Source: MWCR01 sp049325475 (lineage in GTDB: Bacteria > Patescibacteriota > Patescibacteriia > 2-12-FULL-60-25). Taken from it: a stretch of 64,000 bases of DNA. Within the stretch, counting starts at the first letter, position 1; every line of letters starts with the position of its first letter. Below, in pieces: positions 24,794-32,529 of this stretch. The notes under the pieces were generated by a model, which did no database searches, was not told the DNA's origin, and was given only the letters and a program-made list of their open reading frames with translations. The stretch lies in NCBI GenBank assembly GCA_049325475.1, contig JBMOLN010000007.1, positions 620,001 through 684,000 of the forward strand, written 5' to 3'. Both the position numbers and the translations under genes were made by a program.

Positions 24794-26167
24794 ATGTTGA
24801 ATAGTAGAGTCCGCATCAAACAACTCCTATTATTGATGGGCGATTTTATCGTCTTCCAGATTTCAGTTCCATTAATGTTGCTTTTGCGGTATGGAAAGAT
24901 TGATCCAATAAATTACGACCAGCACGCGGTTCCGTTCTTGGCTCTGTCTTTGATTTGGCTCGTCGGATTTTATGTTGCCGGTCTTTATGATCTCAAACTG
25001 ACCAAAAATTCATTACAATTTTTGCGCACATTTTTTGAAGGCGCAATAGCCAACCTCCTCCTATCGCTGGGTTTTTTCTATCTCTTGCCAATCTTTGGCA
25101 TCGCCCCGCGCCGCAACCTCATCCTATTTATTGCCATCGTTTTGCTGTTGGATTATCTCTGGCGTCTGGCCTTTAACCGGATTATAGCCAAAACGATTTT
25201 TAAAACCAGATTGCTCTTTATCGGTTCTCCGCAAGATGCTGCCACGATCGCAGAACTCATTGACGAAGCGGCGCCGGGTTTTGAGTTAAAGTCGGTTTTG
25301 CAAACCGCTCCCGGTACGCGCTTTGATGATGGATCCGTAATCTGGCACGCCTCGCCGTCCGCCATCCGTGAACTGATCAATTCGCAGGCAATCGACACTA
25401 TCGTAGTTGGCCACAAACCCGAGGAAGTACCCGGTTTGCAAGATGCTCTCTATGACACAATTTTCTCAACCGTCACACTCGTAGACCGCGCCGGCTTTGA
25501 AGAAGCTTACACGGGCCGCATACCGCTTGAACACATATCTCAAAGCTGGTTTTTATCCCATATCCACGAAGGCGAAAAAGTTGCTTACGAAGGCTTAAAA
25601 CGGATTTTCGATCTTTTGCTCGCTATTCCCATCGCCCTCATTACATTGGTCCTATGCCCATTCATCGCTTTGCTCGTCAAAATCAGCTCGCCCGGTCCGG
25701 TTTTATATTCGCAAATCCGTGTCGGTAAAAATCAAAAACATTTCCGCATCTATAAATTCCGCACCATGAAACAAAACGCCGAATTAGCCGGCGTGCCGCA
25801 GTTTGCTCAAAAAGACGATCCTCGCGTCACCAAGATCGGTAAATTCCTCCGCGCCGCGCGTTTGGATGAATTGCCGCAAATCTGGAATGTGCTCCGCGGC
25901 GACATGTCACTTATCGGCCCGCGTCCCGAACGCCCGGAATTTGTCACCGAGCTGGTCTCGCAAATGCCGTATTATTCATTGCGCCACCTCACGCGTCCCG
26001 GTTTAACCGGCTGGGCTCAAGTGCAATTTCCCTATGCCTCGTCTTTCGAAGAAAATCTTAAAAAACTGCAATACGATCTGTTTTACATAAAACACCGTTC
26101 GTTCATGCATGATCTGGCCATCTTGCTTAAAACAATCCGTATCGTGCTAAAAAGGATGGGAACATAG
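24794..26167 (+). CDS. Polyprenyl-phosphate sugar-1-phosphate transferase (initiating glycosyltransferase)
   Basis: About 457 residues from MLNSRVRIKQLLLLMGDF; upstream in-frame codons are repeat. The N-terminal ~130 residues hold four membrane segments, followed by a CoA-binding-like Rossmann region (LLFIGSPQDAATIAELI). A further membrane segment (LLAIPIALITLVLCPFIALLV) precedes the catalytic domain: SSPGPVLYSQIRVGKN, IYKFRTMKQNAE, RLDELPQIWNVLRGDMSLIGPRPERPEF, RPGLTGWAQ. This is the WbaP/WcaJ architecture that starts glycan assembly on undecaprenyl phosphate. It is the key initiating enzyme for this glycan region. Confidence 0.92.
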   Translation: MLNSRVRIKQLLLLMGDFIVFQISVPLMLLLRYGKIDPINYDQHAVPFLALSLIWLVGFYVAGLYDLKLTKNSLQFLRTFFEGAIANLLLSLGFFYLLPIFGIAPRRNLILFIAIVLLLDYLWRLAFNRIIAKTIFKTRLLFIGSPQDAATIAELIDEAAPGFELKSVLQTAPGTRFDDGSVIWHASPSAIRELINSQAIDTIVVGHKPEEVPGLQDALYDTIFSTVTLVDRAGFEEAYTGRIPLEHISQSWFLSHIHEGEKVAYEGLKRIFDLLLAIPIALITLVLCPFIALLVKISSPGPVLYSQIRVGKNQKHFRIYKFRTMKQNAELAGVPQFAQKDDPRVTKIGKFLRAARLDELPQIWNVLRGDMSLIGPRPERPEFVTELVSQMPYYSLRHLTRPGLTGWAQVQFPYASSFEENLKKLQYDLFYIKHRSFMHDLAILLKTIRIVLKRMGT

Positions 26168-26176
26168 GCGCGCCCT

Positions 26177-26304
26177 AACTCATCCCCCTGCCCCCAATTC
26201 TCTTAAGAATAAGAGAAGGGGGATTAAAACCGGTTCTAAATTATTTTATATACTAAGCAAACAAGCCCCTCTATTGATCTCAAGAGAGGGGTTTGGGGTG
26301 AGTT
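26177..26304. mobile_element. Palindromic MITE-like element, family A, copy 1 (128 bp)
   Basis: Ends AACTCATCCCC and GGGGTGAGTT form imperfect terminal inverted repeats. The interior has the palindromic block CCCCTCTATTGATCTCAAGAGAGGGG. The copy at 38704-38831 has the same length and differs at very few bases. It lies between the sugar transferase stop and the subtilase promoter. Confidence 0.8.
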
Positions 26305-26322
26305 TGGTCTTGCAGATTGCTG

Positions 26323-26331
26323 TGCTATACT
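26323..26331 (+). promoter_or_regulatory. Extended -10 promoter of the subtilase gene
   Basis: TGCTATACT (TGn plus TATACT). The hexamer ends 6 nt before the ATG at 26338, so the transcript would be essentially leaderless. No good -35 is seen. Confidence 0.55.
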
Positions 26332-26337
26332 ACTCCC

Positions 26338-28242
26338 ATGAAACTCCAAAAAATACTAGCACTCTCATGCACTGCCATGATGAGTTTTTCGATTCTTGCG
26401 CCGGCTGCAAGCGCGCAAACGGTTCCCATGGAGCCTTCTGTTATCAGCTCGGCACCGGAACGAGCGACAATCAACGATACATTCCAAAAACAGCAATGGT
26501 ATCTTGAAGATATCAATGCCTATGAGGCCTGGGCTATTGCCACATCAGGCCCGCGCCACATCGTCGTCGCAGTGATCGACGGGGGCATGGATGATACTCA
26601 CCCGGATCTTAAAGGAGCGTTATGGTCTGACCCTGACGAGCTCCCCAACGGCAAAGATGATGATGGCGACGGTTTGATTGATGATATCCATGGCTGGAAC
26701 TATATCAGCAACAATTCAAGCACCCGGCCCATAGAACGTTTCGCGGTTTCCGGGGGAGCTTGGGAGCACGGAACCATTGTCTCCTCATTGATAGCGGGAC
26801 GCGGCAATGATGATATCGGCATGGCCGGCATGGACTGGAACGTTAAGATTATGCCTTTGGTCATACTCGGTCCGGACGGAGCCGGCAGTACTGAAGTTCT
26901 CGTCAAAGCCATCCGCTACGCCGTTCAGCACCGCGCGGATATTATCAATTTGAGTTTGGAGGGGGATATTATGGATGATGAGGTCGGTGTCGCTATCCTT
27001 GAAGCCACCAGCAAGGGCGTACTCGTTGTCATTGCCGCCGGCAATAGTAATGTAAACTTTGACGAAGAACCTCTGTATCCGGCTTGCCACGAAGGCGCTG
27101 CCGGTCAAAGTCTGCTTGTGGTCGGCGCGCTTAATCAAGATGATGAGCGGTACCTTTCTTCAAATTACGGTTATTGCGTCAATATCGCCGCCCCGGGTGA
27201 TAAAATTTTTGCCGCCCGCCCGACTTACGATAACCGCGGCAACAGAGATAATGTTTCCGGCTACGGATCATGGAGCGGAACATCTTTGGCCGCGCCTCTG
27301 GTTACGGGCGTTGCATCCATGCTTAAAGCCAAGCATCCGTACTGGACAGCCGAACAAATCGCTCAAAGGATCAAAGACACGGCCGCGCCTCTGGATTCCA
27401 AGCTCGACACTGTCGGCCTGGGCGCTGGTAAATTGAACGCTTATGCGGCTTTAAGTGACGCGCCGGCCATGATTTACGGGCCATGGAATCTTTTCGTCTC
27501 ACCCGCGGGCCGTCCTCCTACGGCTTACATCACTGATGAGCAAGGCAATGATCTCTTTACAATCGCCATTGGCAATGCGGGGGATAAACGGCAGTATCAT
27601 GCGGCTTTTGTGCGCTGGGATAAAGATCGTATTCCTGAAGTTATCGTCACCACCGAAAATGATCCCAAAGGCGAGTGGCGCGTTTACCGAACTGATGGCA
27701 TACTGATTGCCGCCGGCCAGGTCACTGACAAGTCAACCGGCAATATAGCCGGAGGTTTGCTTGTCAGTACGCAGGATATCGACAACAGCGGTTATGACCA
27801 TGTTCTCTTAAGCGAGTCCTTGGGCAGCCGTGTCTGGCTATTCCATCCCGAGCTTCCTGTTGCCGAACCGGCTGCCATAGTCGATGAATCCCCGCTGGGA
27901 ATCCAAGCTGTTGGCCTGGAGCGCCCGCATCAGTCATTCGTGCTTTTAGGCCGGTCAAAAACAGGATCGCAGCTTTCTTTACTGTCCGTCTGGGGGCTTG
28001 ATCAAGGAACTTTTGTTACCACCACCAAACCCGAGAATCTTAAGATGACCAATGCGCAGACCAAAGACGGACGCGAGCTCTTGCGCTTTGTGCAAAGCGG
28101 TGATCCAAGCTACATCATGGAAAGAAACGGAGCCTTGGCCATAACCGAAGAAGCCGAAGTCTGGCGCTATATCCAGGCTCCGCTCGGAGAGGTCTTAAAC
28201 GGCAATAAAGACCGCTTATTCCACGATACTTGGCCGAGATAA
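26338..28242 (+). CDS. Secreted subtilisin-like serine protease (S8)
   Basis: 634 residues. Signal peptide MKLQKILALSCTAMMSF...APAASAQT, with Ala-x-Ala cleavage. Catalytic triad visible: Asp in AVIDGGMDDTHPDL (~80), His in EHGTIVSSLIAGRG (~143), Ser in GTSLAAPLVTGVASM (~314); the oxyanion Asn region is IAAGNSN. An Asp-rich insert DDDGDGLIDDIHGW (~110) is a probable Ca2+ site, common in secreted S8 enzymes. Residues ~400-634 form a beta-rich domain resembling FG-GAP/VCBS-type repeats (RIPEVIVTTENDPKGEWRVY, DIDNSGYDHVLLSES). No C-terminal anchor is obvious. It could process surface proteins or attack host or environmental proteins. Confidence 0.92.
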   Translation: MKLQKILALSCTAMMSFSILAPAASAQTVPMEPSVISSAPERATINDTFQKQQWYLEDINAYEAWAIATSGPRHIVVAVIDGGMDDTHPDLKGALWSDPDELPNGKDDDGDGLIDDIHGWNYISNNSSTRPIERFAVSGGAWEHGTIVSSLIAGRGNDDIGMAGMDWNVKIMPLVILGPDGAGSTEVLVKAIRYAVQHRADIINLSLEGDIMDDEVGVAILEATSKGVLVVIAAGNSNVNFDEEPLYPACHEGAAGQSLLVVGALNQDDERYLSSNYGYCVNIAAPGDKIFAARPTYDNRGNRDNVSGYGSWSGTSLAAPLVTGVASMLKAKHPYWTAEQIAQRIKDTAAPLDSKLDTVGLGAGKLNAYAALSDAPAMIYGPWNLFVSPAGRPPTAYITDEQGNDLFTIAIGNAGDKRQYHAAFVRWDKDRIPEVIVTTENDPKGEWRVYRTDGILIAAGQVTDKSTGNIAGGLLVSTQDIDNSGYDHVLLSESLGSRVWLFHPELPVAEPAAIVDESPLGIQAVGLERPHQSFVLLGRSKTGSQLSLLSVWGLDQGTFVTTTKPENLKMTNAQTKDGRELLRFVQSGDPSYIMERNGALAITEEAEVWRYIQAPLGEVLNGNKDRLFHDTWPR

Positions 28243-28250
28243 TGTCATCA

Positions 28251-28368
28251 CCCTCATCCCTAACCCTTCCCCCGCAAACAAGGGAAGGGAACTGGTATTT
28301 TAGTAAATTAGAGTCCTCCCTTGCACGCGGGGGAGGGCGCTCCGACGTATGTCGGAGGGGAGAGGGAA
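28251..28368. repeat. GC-rich palindromic element, family B, copy 2
   Basis: The blocks CCCTAACCCTTCCCCC...CAAGGGAAGGG, TCCTCCCTTGCACGCGGGGGAGGG, a CTCCGACGTATGTCGGAG stem and GGGGAGAGGGA come in the same order as at 837-952. It sits between the protease stop and gtrA-like start. Confidence 0.75.
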
Positions 28369-28412
28369 GTTGCTAACTGTTAGTTAAAAGTATTCTGGAG
28401 GGGTTCAAGTTA

Positions 28413-28847
28413 ATGTCAGCAAAAATCTTGGAAATAAAAAAAGTAATCCGTTTTATCATCATCGGTGGTATTACCTTTATTCTGCAAAGTTTTTTATATC
28501 TGCTTTTTTCCCGCTTGCTTTTTACGGATATCAATAACACCGCCTCCTACTGTCTGGCGGTAAGTTATGCGGTTATTTTTAATTTCCTCGGCCACCGGCT
28601 CTGGACTTTTCAAGATCAAAAATCGGATAATAAATCGCCTTTGCGGTATGCTTTAATAGTAGCGGTCGGTTTTATCTTGAGTGCACTGCTTTTTTGGATT
28701 GGACACGCCCTGCTTAAAGTCTACGACCTGTTGGTTGTGGTCTTGACCGGTTTTTCGGTTCCAATAGTGACTTATCTGGGCCATCGTTTCTATACATTCA
28801 AAAATCAACAAGCCCCAAGCCCCAAGCCCCAAGACTCAAGACCCTAG
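28413..28847 (+). CDS. GtrA-family membrane protein
   Basis: 144 residues with four membrane segments (FIIIGGITFILQSFLYLLF, YCLAVSYAVIFNFLGHRLW, ALIVAVGFILSALLFWI, LLVVVLTGFSVPIVTYLGH). The motifs FNFLGHRLWTF and HRFYTFK are the GtrA hallmark. GtrA proteins are thought to flip polyprenyl-phosphate-linked sugars for GT2 or GT-C enzymes. The C-terminal QAPSPKPQDSRP is encoded by the heptad array that starts at 28809, so the stop codon lies inside a repeat. Confidence 0.85.
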   Translation: MSAKILEIKKVIRFIIIGGITFILQSFLYLLFSRLLFTDINNTASYCLAVSYAVIFNFLGHRLWTFQDQKSDNKSPLRYALIVAVGFILSALLFWIGHALLKVYDLLVVVLTGFSVPIVTYLGHRFYTFKNQQAPSPKPQDSRP

Positions 28848-29148
28848 ACTCTAGACTCTAGATACTAGATGCTAGACGCTAGATGCTAGAACTTTGTTCA
28901 CGCATCGCGAATCGTATAGCGCGAAACTTCAGACGTTGCACGTTACACGTTACACGATACACGATACACGTTTCACGTTACACGTTTCACGTTACACGAT
29001 ACACGTTACACGTCAATCTTAGTCAGGACGTGGGACGCAGGACTTAAGACTCGCGAAACGCACATCTCGAACCGCAAAACGTCAGACGCTGCACGATGCG
29101 CGTTACGTTAATCGTAGTTAGTTGTTCGAAATTCGTAGTTCGTTGTGA
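28809..29148. repeat. Long heptanucleotide repeat region with changing words
   Basis: caagccc x3, caagact, caagacc, then ctagact x2, ctagata, ctagatg, ctagacg, ctagatg, ctagaac (to ~28892). From ~28932 come about a dozen acgttac/acgatac/acgtttc units (to ~29012). From ~29020: aggacgt, gggacgc, aggactt, aagactc; then weaker units ending taatcgt, agttagt, tgttcga, aattcgt, agttcgt. The 7-nt register persists across the ~300-bp intergenic space. No gene is seen here. Confidence 0.85.
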
Positions 29149-29154
29149 TATAAT
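29146..29154 (+). promoter_or_regulatory. Extended -10 promoter
   Basis: TGATATAAT (TGn-TATAAT) ends 9 nt upstream of the ATG at 29164. It directly follows the heptad region, giving a leader of only a few bases. Confidence 0.6.
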
Positions 29155-29163
29155 ATTTTCAAT

Positions 29164-30177
29164 ATGGGGCAAAGAATCAATTTCGAACGAAAAAACGTGC
29201 TCATTACCGGCGGTGCCGGTTTTATCGGTTCTCACCTCTGCGACCGGCTTATAAAAGAGGCTAATGTCATCTGCGTTGATAACTTCATTACCAGCTCGGT
29301 TGCCAACATCGACCATCTCTTGCGTGAACCGCATTTTGAATTCATCAATCACGACATCACCCAGCCTCTGCGCTTGGAGCGTTATTCGGAATTGGAAAGA
29401 TTTAAAATCAATTTTCAAGGCATTCAAGAAATTTATCATCTGGCCTGTCCCATTTCCAAACATCATTTTGATGATTTCAAGATAGCCACCGTGCTCACAA
29501 ATTCCATCGGCGTCAAAAATATTCTGGATATAGCCGTGGAGCATCACTCCAAGGTGCTTTATGCCTCATCTGGTGTTTTATATGGCAATCGCCGCGGCGA
29601 TCCGAACCCGTGCCGCGAAACCGATGAGTGCCTGCTTGACCATCTCACAACCCGCGGCGCTTATGACGAGGGCAAACGTTTTTCCGAAGCGATTTTGCAA
29701 ACTTACGCGGATGTTTACGGGCTTGATGTTAAAATCGCCCGCATTTTTCGCACCTATGGAACGCGCATGAAAATCTTTGACGGCAATCTCATACCGGACA
29801 TGGTTTTAAATGCTTTGGATGGCAAAGACATTGTCATTACCGGCGATGAAGAAACCCGCACTTCTCTGGCTAACGTGCAAGACATTGCCTCGGGTATCAT
29901 CCGCCTGATGTCATCACCCATTGAAATCACGCTCGTCAACCTCGGATCAGACCAGGAGCTCCGCCTAGTCGGCGTAGCGCAAAAGATTTTAGAAATCACC
30001 GGATCATCCTCGCGCGTACGCTTTGAGCCCCATGTGCAAAACTATATTGATCCCGGTTTGCCTGACATATCGCGCGCCAAAGATCTTTTGGGCTGGGTCC
30101 CGCTCGTACGTCTCAGCGATGGTTTGCGAGAGATGGTGGAATACACAAACTCAAACAGAAACCTGCTTTCTTTTTAA
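29164..30177 (+). CDS. UDP-glucuronate decarboxylase-like SDR (paralogue 1)
   Basis: 337 residues. NAD motif ITGGAGFIGSHLCDRL at ~14-29; UXS-type motif EIYHLACPIS; catalytic Tyr-x3-Lys as YDEGKRFSEA near 167; then ARIFRTYGTRM. These match UDP-xylose synthase/dTDP-glucose dehydratase-like extended SDRs. The usual Ser/Thr in the SSS motif is seen as YASSGVLYG. It has a paralogue directly downstream. Expected reaction: UDP-GlcA to UDP-xylose or the 4-keto intermediate, but specificity may have shifted. Confidence 0.8.
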   Translation: MGQRINFERKNVLITGGAGFIGSHLCDRLIKEANVICVDNFITSSVANIDHLLREPHFEFINHDITQPLRLERYSELERFKINFQGIQEIYHLACPISKHHFDDFKIATVLTNSIGVKNILDIAVEHHSKVLYASSGVLYGNRRGDPNPCRETDECLLDHLTTRGAYDEGKRFSEAILQTYADVYGLDVKIARIFRTYGTRMKIFDGNLIPDMVLNALDGKDIVITGDEETRTSLANVQDIASGIIRLMSSPIEITLVNLGSDQELRLVGVAQKILEITGSSSRVRFEPHVQNYIDPGLPDISRAKDLLGWVPLVRLSDGLREMVEYTNSNRNLLSF

Positions 30178-30181
30178 TTTG

Positions 30182-30293
30182 AAAATGCAAAATGCAAAAT
30201 GCAAAAATATGGTTGCCTTCGGCATCAATTTATATCCCAGAGGGATGCCTGAATTTTTAATTTTTAATTTTTAATTTTGAATTTGTAGTTGTT
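30182..30293. repeat. Two heptad arrays between paralogous SDR genes
   Basis: aaaatgc x3 plus aaaaata at 30182-30209, and aattttt x3, aattttg, aatttgt, agttgtt at about 30252-30293, ending at the next start codon. The middle contains an imperfect GGTTGCCTTCGGCATC / GATGCC stem. Confidence 0.75.
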
Positions 30294-31406
30294 ATGCCTC
30301 CCATTTTTGATAAAAAAAACATCATCGTCACGGGCGGTGCCGGTTTCATCGGCTCGCATGTATGCGAAAAGCTTCTAGCCCAGGGCAATCGTGTCATCTG
30401 CGTAGACAACCTGATTTCATCAGCGTTAAGCAATATTGAATTCCTGCTCAAGAATCCGGATTTCGAATTTATCCGGCACGATATCAGCATGCCTTTTGAT
30501 CCCGAACAATTTCCCGAACTGGAGCGCTTCAAGGTTAAATTCCAAGGCGTTCAGGAAATTTATCATTTGGCCTGCCCCATGAGCCCCAAAGCTTTTGAAC
30601 AAACCCGCATGCAAATCCTTTATGCCAACAGTTTGGGTATGAAAAATATTTTGGATCTTGCCGTTAAATATAAAGCCAAATTTCTGTTCACATCCTCGTC
30701 ATCCGTCTACGGTCCCAGGCCGGGTGATAACCATCTCTTGAATGAGAACGAGCAGGGCTCGGTGGAAATGCACGGACCAAGATCGTGCTATGACGAGGGC
30801 AAGCGTTTTGCCGAGACTTGCTGCCGTACTTATAATCAGGTTCACGGAGTCGAAATCAAAATTGCCCGCATTTTTCGTACCTATGGTCCGCGCGAGAGAT
30901 TGTTTTCCGGTGAGATGGTGCCCGACTTCATCGTTAACGCCTTGGATAATAAAGAAATCGAAATCTACGGCGATGAAACATTCACAACTTCGCTTTGCTA
31001 TGTCACGGATGTCGTCGACGGCCTTATAAAACTCATGGAAGTCAAGGGCGACTTGGGCCCGGTTAACATCGGCAGCGATCTGGATATGCCGCTCGTCGAT
31101 GTGGTCCGCAATATTTTGGAAATGACGGGCTCAACCAGCAAAATCGTCTTTAAACCATCGCTTCTGTTTATGACCCCGCTTGGTCTTCCCAGCTTGGTTA
31201 AAGCCAAAGAAAAACTGGGCTGGATGCCGCTCGTGCCGCTCGATGAAGGTCTTAAAAAGATCATTGATTACACAATGGCCTATAAAAACCTCATGGCCGG
31301 ATTCGGCCAGCAAATCAATGCGCCGCAATCCATGGCATCCGCCGGCGGAGAAACCGCGGAAAAACCCAAGGAAAATCAAGTTGAAGAAATCGATATCGGC
31401 GGTTAA
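30294..31406 (+). CDS. UDP-glucuronate decarboxylase-like SDR (paralogue 2)
   Basis: 370 residues, clearly paralogous to the preceding gene. VTGGAGFIGSHVCEKL at 12-27, EIYHLACPMSP, FTSSSSVYGPRPGDN (complete SSS-Y pattern), CYDEGKRFAETC with the catalytic Tyr/Lys near 165, ARIFRTYGPRERLF, YGDETFTTSLCYVTDV. Closer to canonical UXS than paralogue 1. A ~45-residue tail after 320 (INAPQSMASAGGETAEK...) is low complexity. A terminator follows at 31425. Confidence 0.85.
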   Translation: MPPIFDKKNIIVTGGAGFIGSHVCEKLLAQGNRVICVDNLISSALSNIEFLLKNPDFEFIRHDISMPFDPEQFPELERFKVKFQGVQEIYHLACPMSPKAFEQTRMQILYANSLGMKNILDLAVKYKAKFLFTSSSSVYGPRPGDNHLLNENEQGSVEMHGPRSCYDEGKRFAETCCRTYNQVHGVEIKIARIFRTYGPRERLFSGEMVPDFIVNALDNKEIEIYGDETFTTSLCYVTDVVDGLIKLMEVKGDLGPVNIGSDLDMPLVDVVRNILEMTGSTSKIVFKPSLLFMTPLGLPSLVKAKEKLGWMPLVPLDEGLKKIIDYTMAYKNLMAGFGQQINAPQSMASAGGETAEKPKENQVEEIDIGG

Positions 31407-31424
31407 TACAGTAACAAATCATAA

Positions 31425-31455
31425 AAAACAACCCTGGACTAACTGGGTTGTTTTT
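31425..31455 (+). terminator. Rho-independent terminator
   Basis: AACAACCC - TGGACTAA - CTGGGTTGTT followed by TTT. Lies 19 bp after the SDR stop and just before the next GT2 gene. Confidence 0.85.
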
Positions 31456-31469
31456 GCTAGCCTATAAGC

Positions 31470-32165
31470 ATGAAAACCGTGGGCGTTATACCGGCCTATA
31501 ACGAAGAGGGGAGAATAATTGCCGTCTTGCAAGGTTGCTTGCCGCATTTGGACGGTATTATTGTTGTTGATGACGGATCAACGGATCAAACCTCGGCCGC
31601 GGTAAAAAACCTTAACAATCAAAAAATCGTGGTCTTGCGCCATGCGGTCAATCGCAATCAAGGCGCGGCATTAAGAACGGGTACGATAGCCGCTTTAAAT
31701 AACGGTGCCGATATTATCGTTCATATTGATGCGGACGGCCAGCACGATCCGGCCGAATTGCCCGGTTTACTGCAGCCTATTTTACAAAATGATGCGGATG
31801 TTGTTTTTGGTTCGCGTTTTTTAGGCGTCGCGCCAACCGGCATGCCAAGCTCGCGCCGCTGGATTTTAAAATGCGGCCGCTGGTTCAATATTCTGGCTCT
31901 GGGCATCTCCCGCCGGGTCACCGATCCGCAAAGTGGTTTACGCGCCATGAGCGCCCGCGCAGCCCGTCAAATTAATTTTTACCAAGACGGCAAAGCGCAT
32001 GCCTCGGAAATTCTGCGCTCGGTGACGCGATCCGATTTACGTTGGATGGAAGTGCCGGCGCATGTTAAATACACCAAAGACAGCCTCGCTAAAGATCACA
32101 GCAATAAAATTTCCGATGCGCCCAAAATCGCCTGGCAGCTTTTTGTGGGTTTGTTTACCAAATAA
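31470..32165 (+). CDS. GT2 polyprenyl-phosphate mannosyl/glucosyltransferase-like
   Basis: 231 residues. DPM1-like: VGVIPAYNEEGRIIAVL, IIVVDDGSTDQTSAAV, NQGAALRTG, the metal site HIDADGQHDPAEL near 90, VFGSRFLG, and VTDPQSGLRAMS. It lacks the C-terminal membrane segments of larger homologues. Followed after 1 bp by a DUF2304 gene, a pairing I recall as usual for this family. Probably loads polyprenyl phosphate with a hexose. Confidence 0.88.
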   Translation: MKTVGVIPAYNEEGRIIAVLQGCLPHLDGIIVVDDGSTDQTSAAVKNLNNQKIVVLRHAVNRNQGAALRTGTIAALNNGADIIVHIDADGQHDPAELPGLLQPILQNDADVVFGSRFLGVAPTGMPSSRRWILKCGRWFNILALGISRRVTDPQSGLRAMSARAARQINFYQDGKAHASEILRSVTRSDLRWMEVPAHVKYTKDSLAKDHSNKISDAPKIAWQLFVGLFTK

Positions 32166-32166
32166 T

Positions 32167-32529
32167 ATGCTGATACAAATTTTTTTACTCATAGGTTTTC
32201 TTTTTGCTTTGTGGGTAACTCTTCGCCGTTATCGGCAAGGAGTTATAACGTTATTCGAGTGTCTCGTCTGGTCTTTGTTATGGATCGGCGGCGCCGTCGT
32301 CTCTTTGCTTCCCAAACTCACGGAATATTTGGCCGCTTTTTTTGGAGTGGGACGCGGTGTGGATTTTATTTTATACGCCGCAGTCGCCGTCCAATTCTTT
32401 TTAATCTTTAAATTATTCATCAGCCACGAAAAACTTGAGCGGCAATTGACCAAGCTGGTTCAAGAGCAGGCATTGAAAGATTTGCCCGAATCAGGCGCCC
32501 CGCCCGGGTCCAAAGAAATCGAAGTATGA
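32167..32529 (+). CDS. DUF2304 small membrane protein
   Basis: 120 residues from MLIQIFLLIGFLFALWVTLRRYRQG; a longer in-frame ORF from 32062 would run inside the GT2 gene and is rejected. Three membrane segments: 1-17, FECLVWSLLWIGGAVVSLLP, and VDFILYAAVAVQFFLIFKLFI, then a charged helix (HEKLERQLTKLVQEQAL). Probably partners the adjacent GT2 enzyme at the membrane. Overlaps the next gene by 4 bp. Confidence 0.85.
   Translation: MLIQIFLLIGFLFALWVTLRRYRQGVITLFECLVWSLLWIGGAVVSLLPKLTEYLAAFFGVGRGVDFILYAAVAVQFFLIFKLFISHEKLERQLTKLVQEQALKDLPESGAPPGSKEIEV

Noticed and set aside
28809..29148. CRISPR array
   Set aside because: Units are only 7 nt and contiguous, with no spacers of constant length and no cas genes nearby.
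30998..31379. Small minus-strand ORFs opposite the UXS-like gene
   Set aside because: No ribosome-binding site or family features; the plus-strand enzyme explains the region fully.
32062..32166. N-terminal extension of the DUF2304 protein
   Set aside because: Lies inside the preceding GT2 gene in another frame and adds a non-membrane basic stretch not typical of the family.
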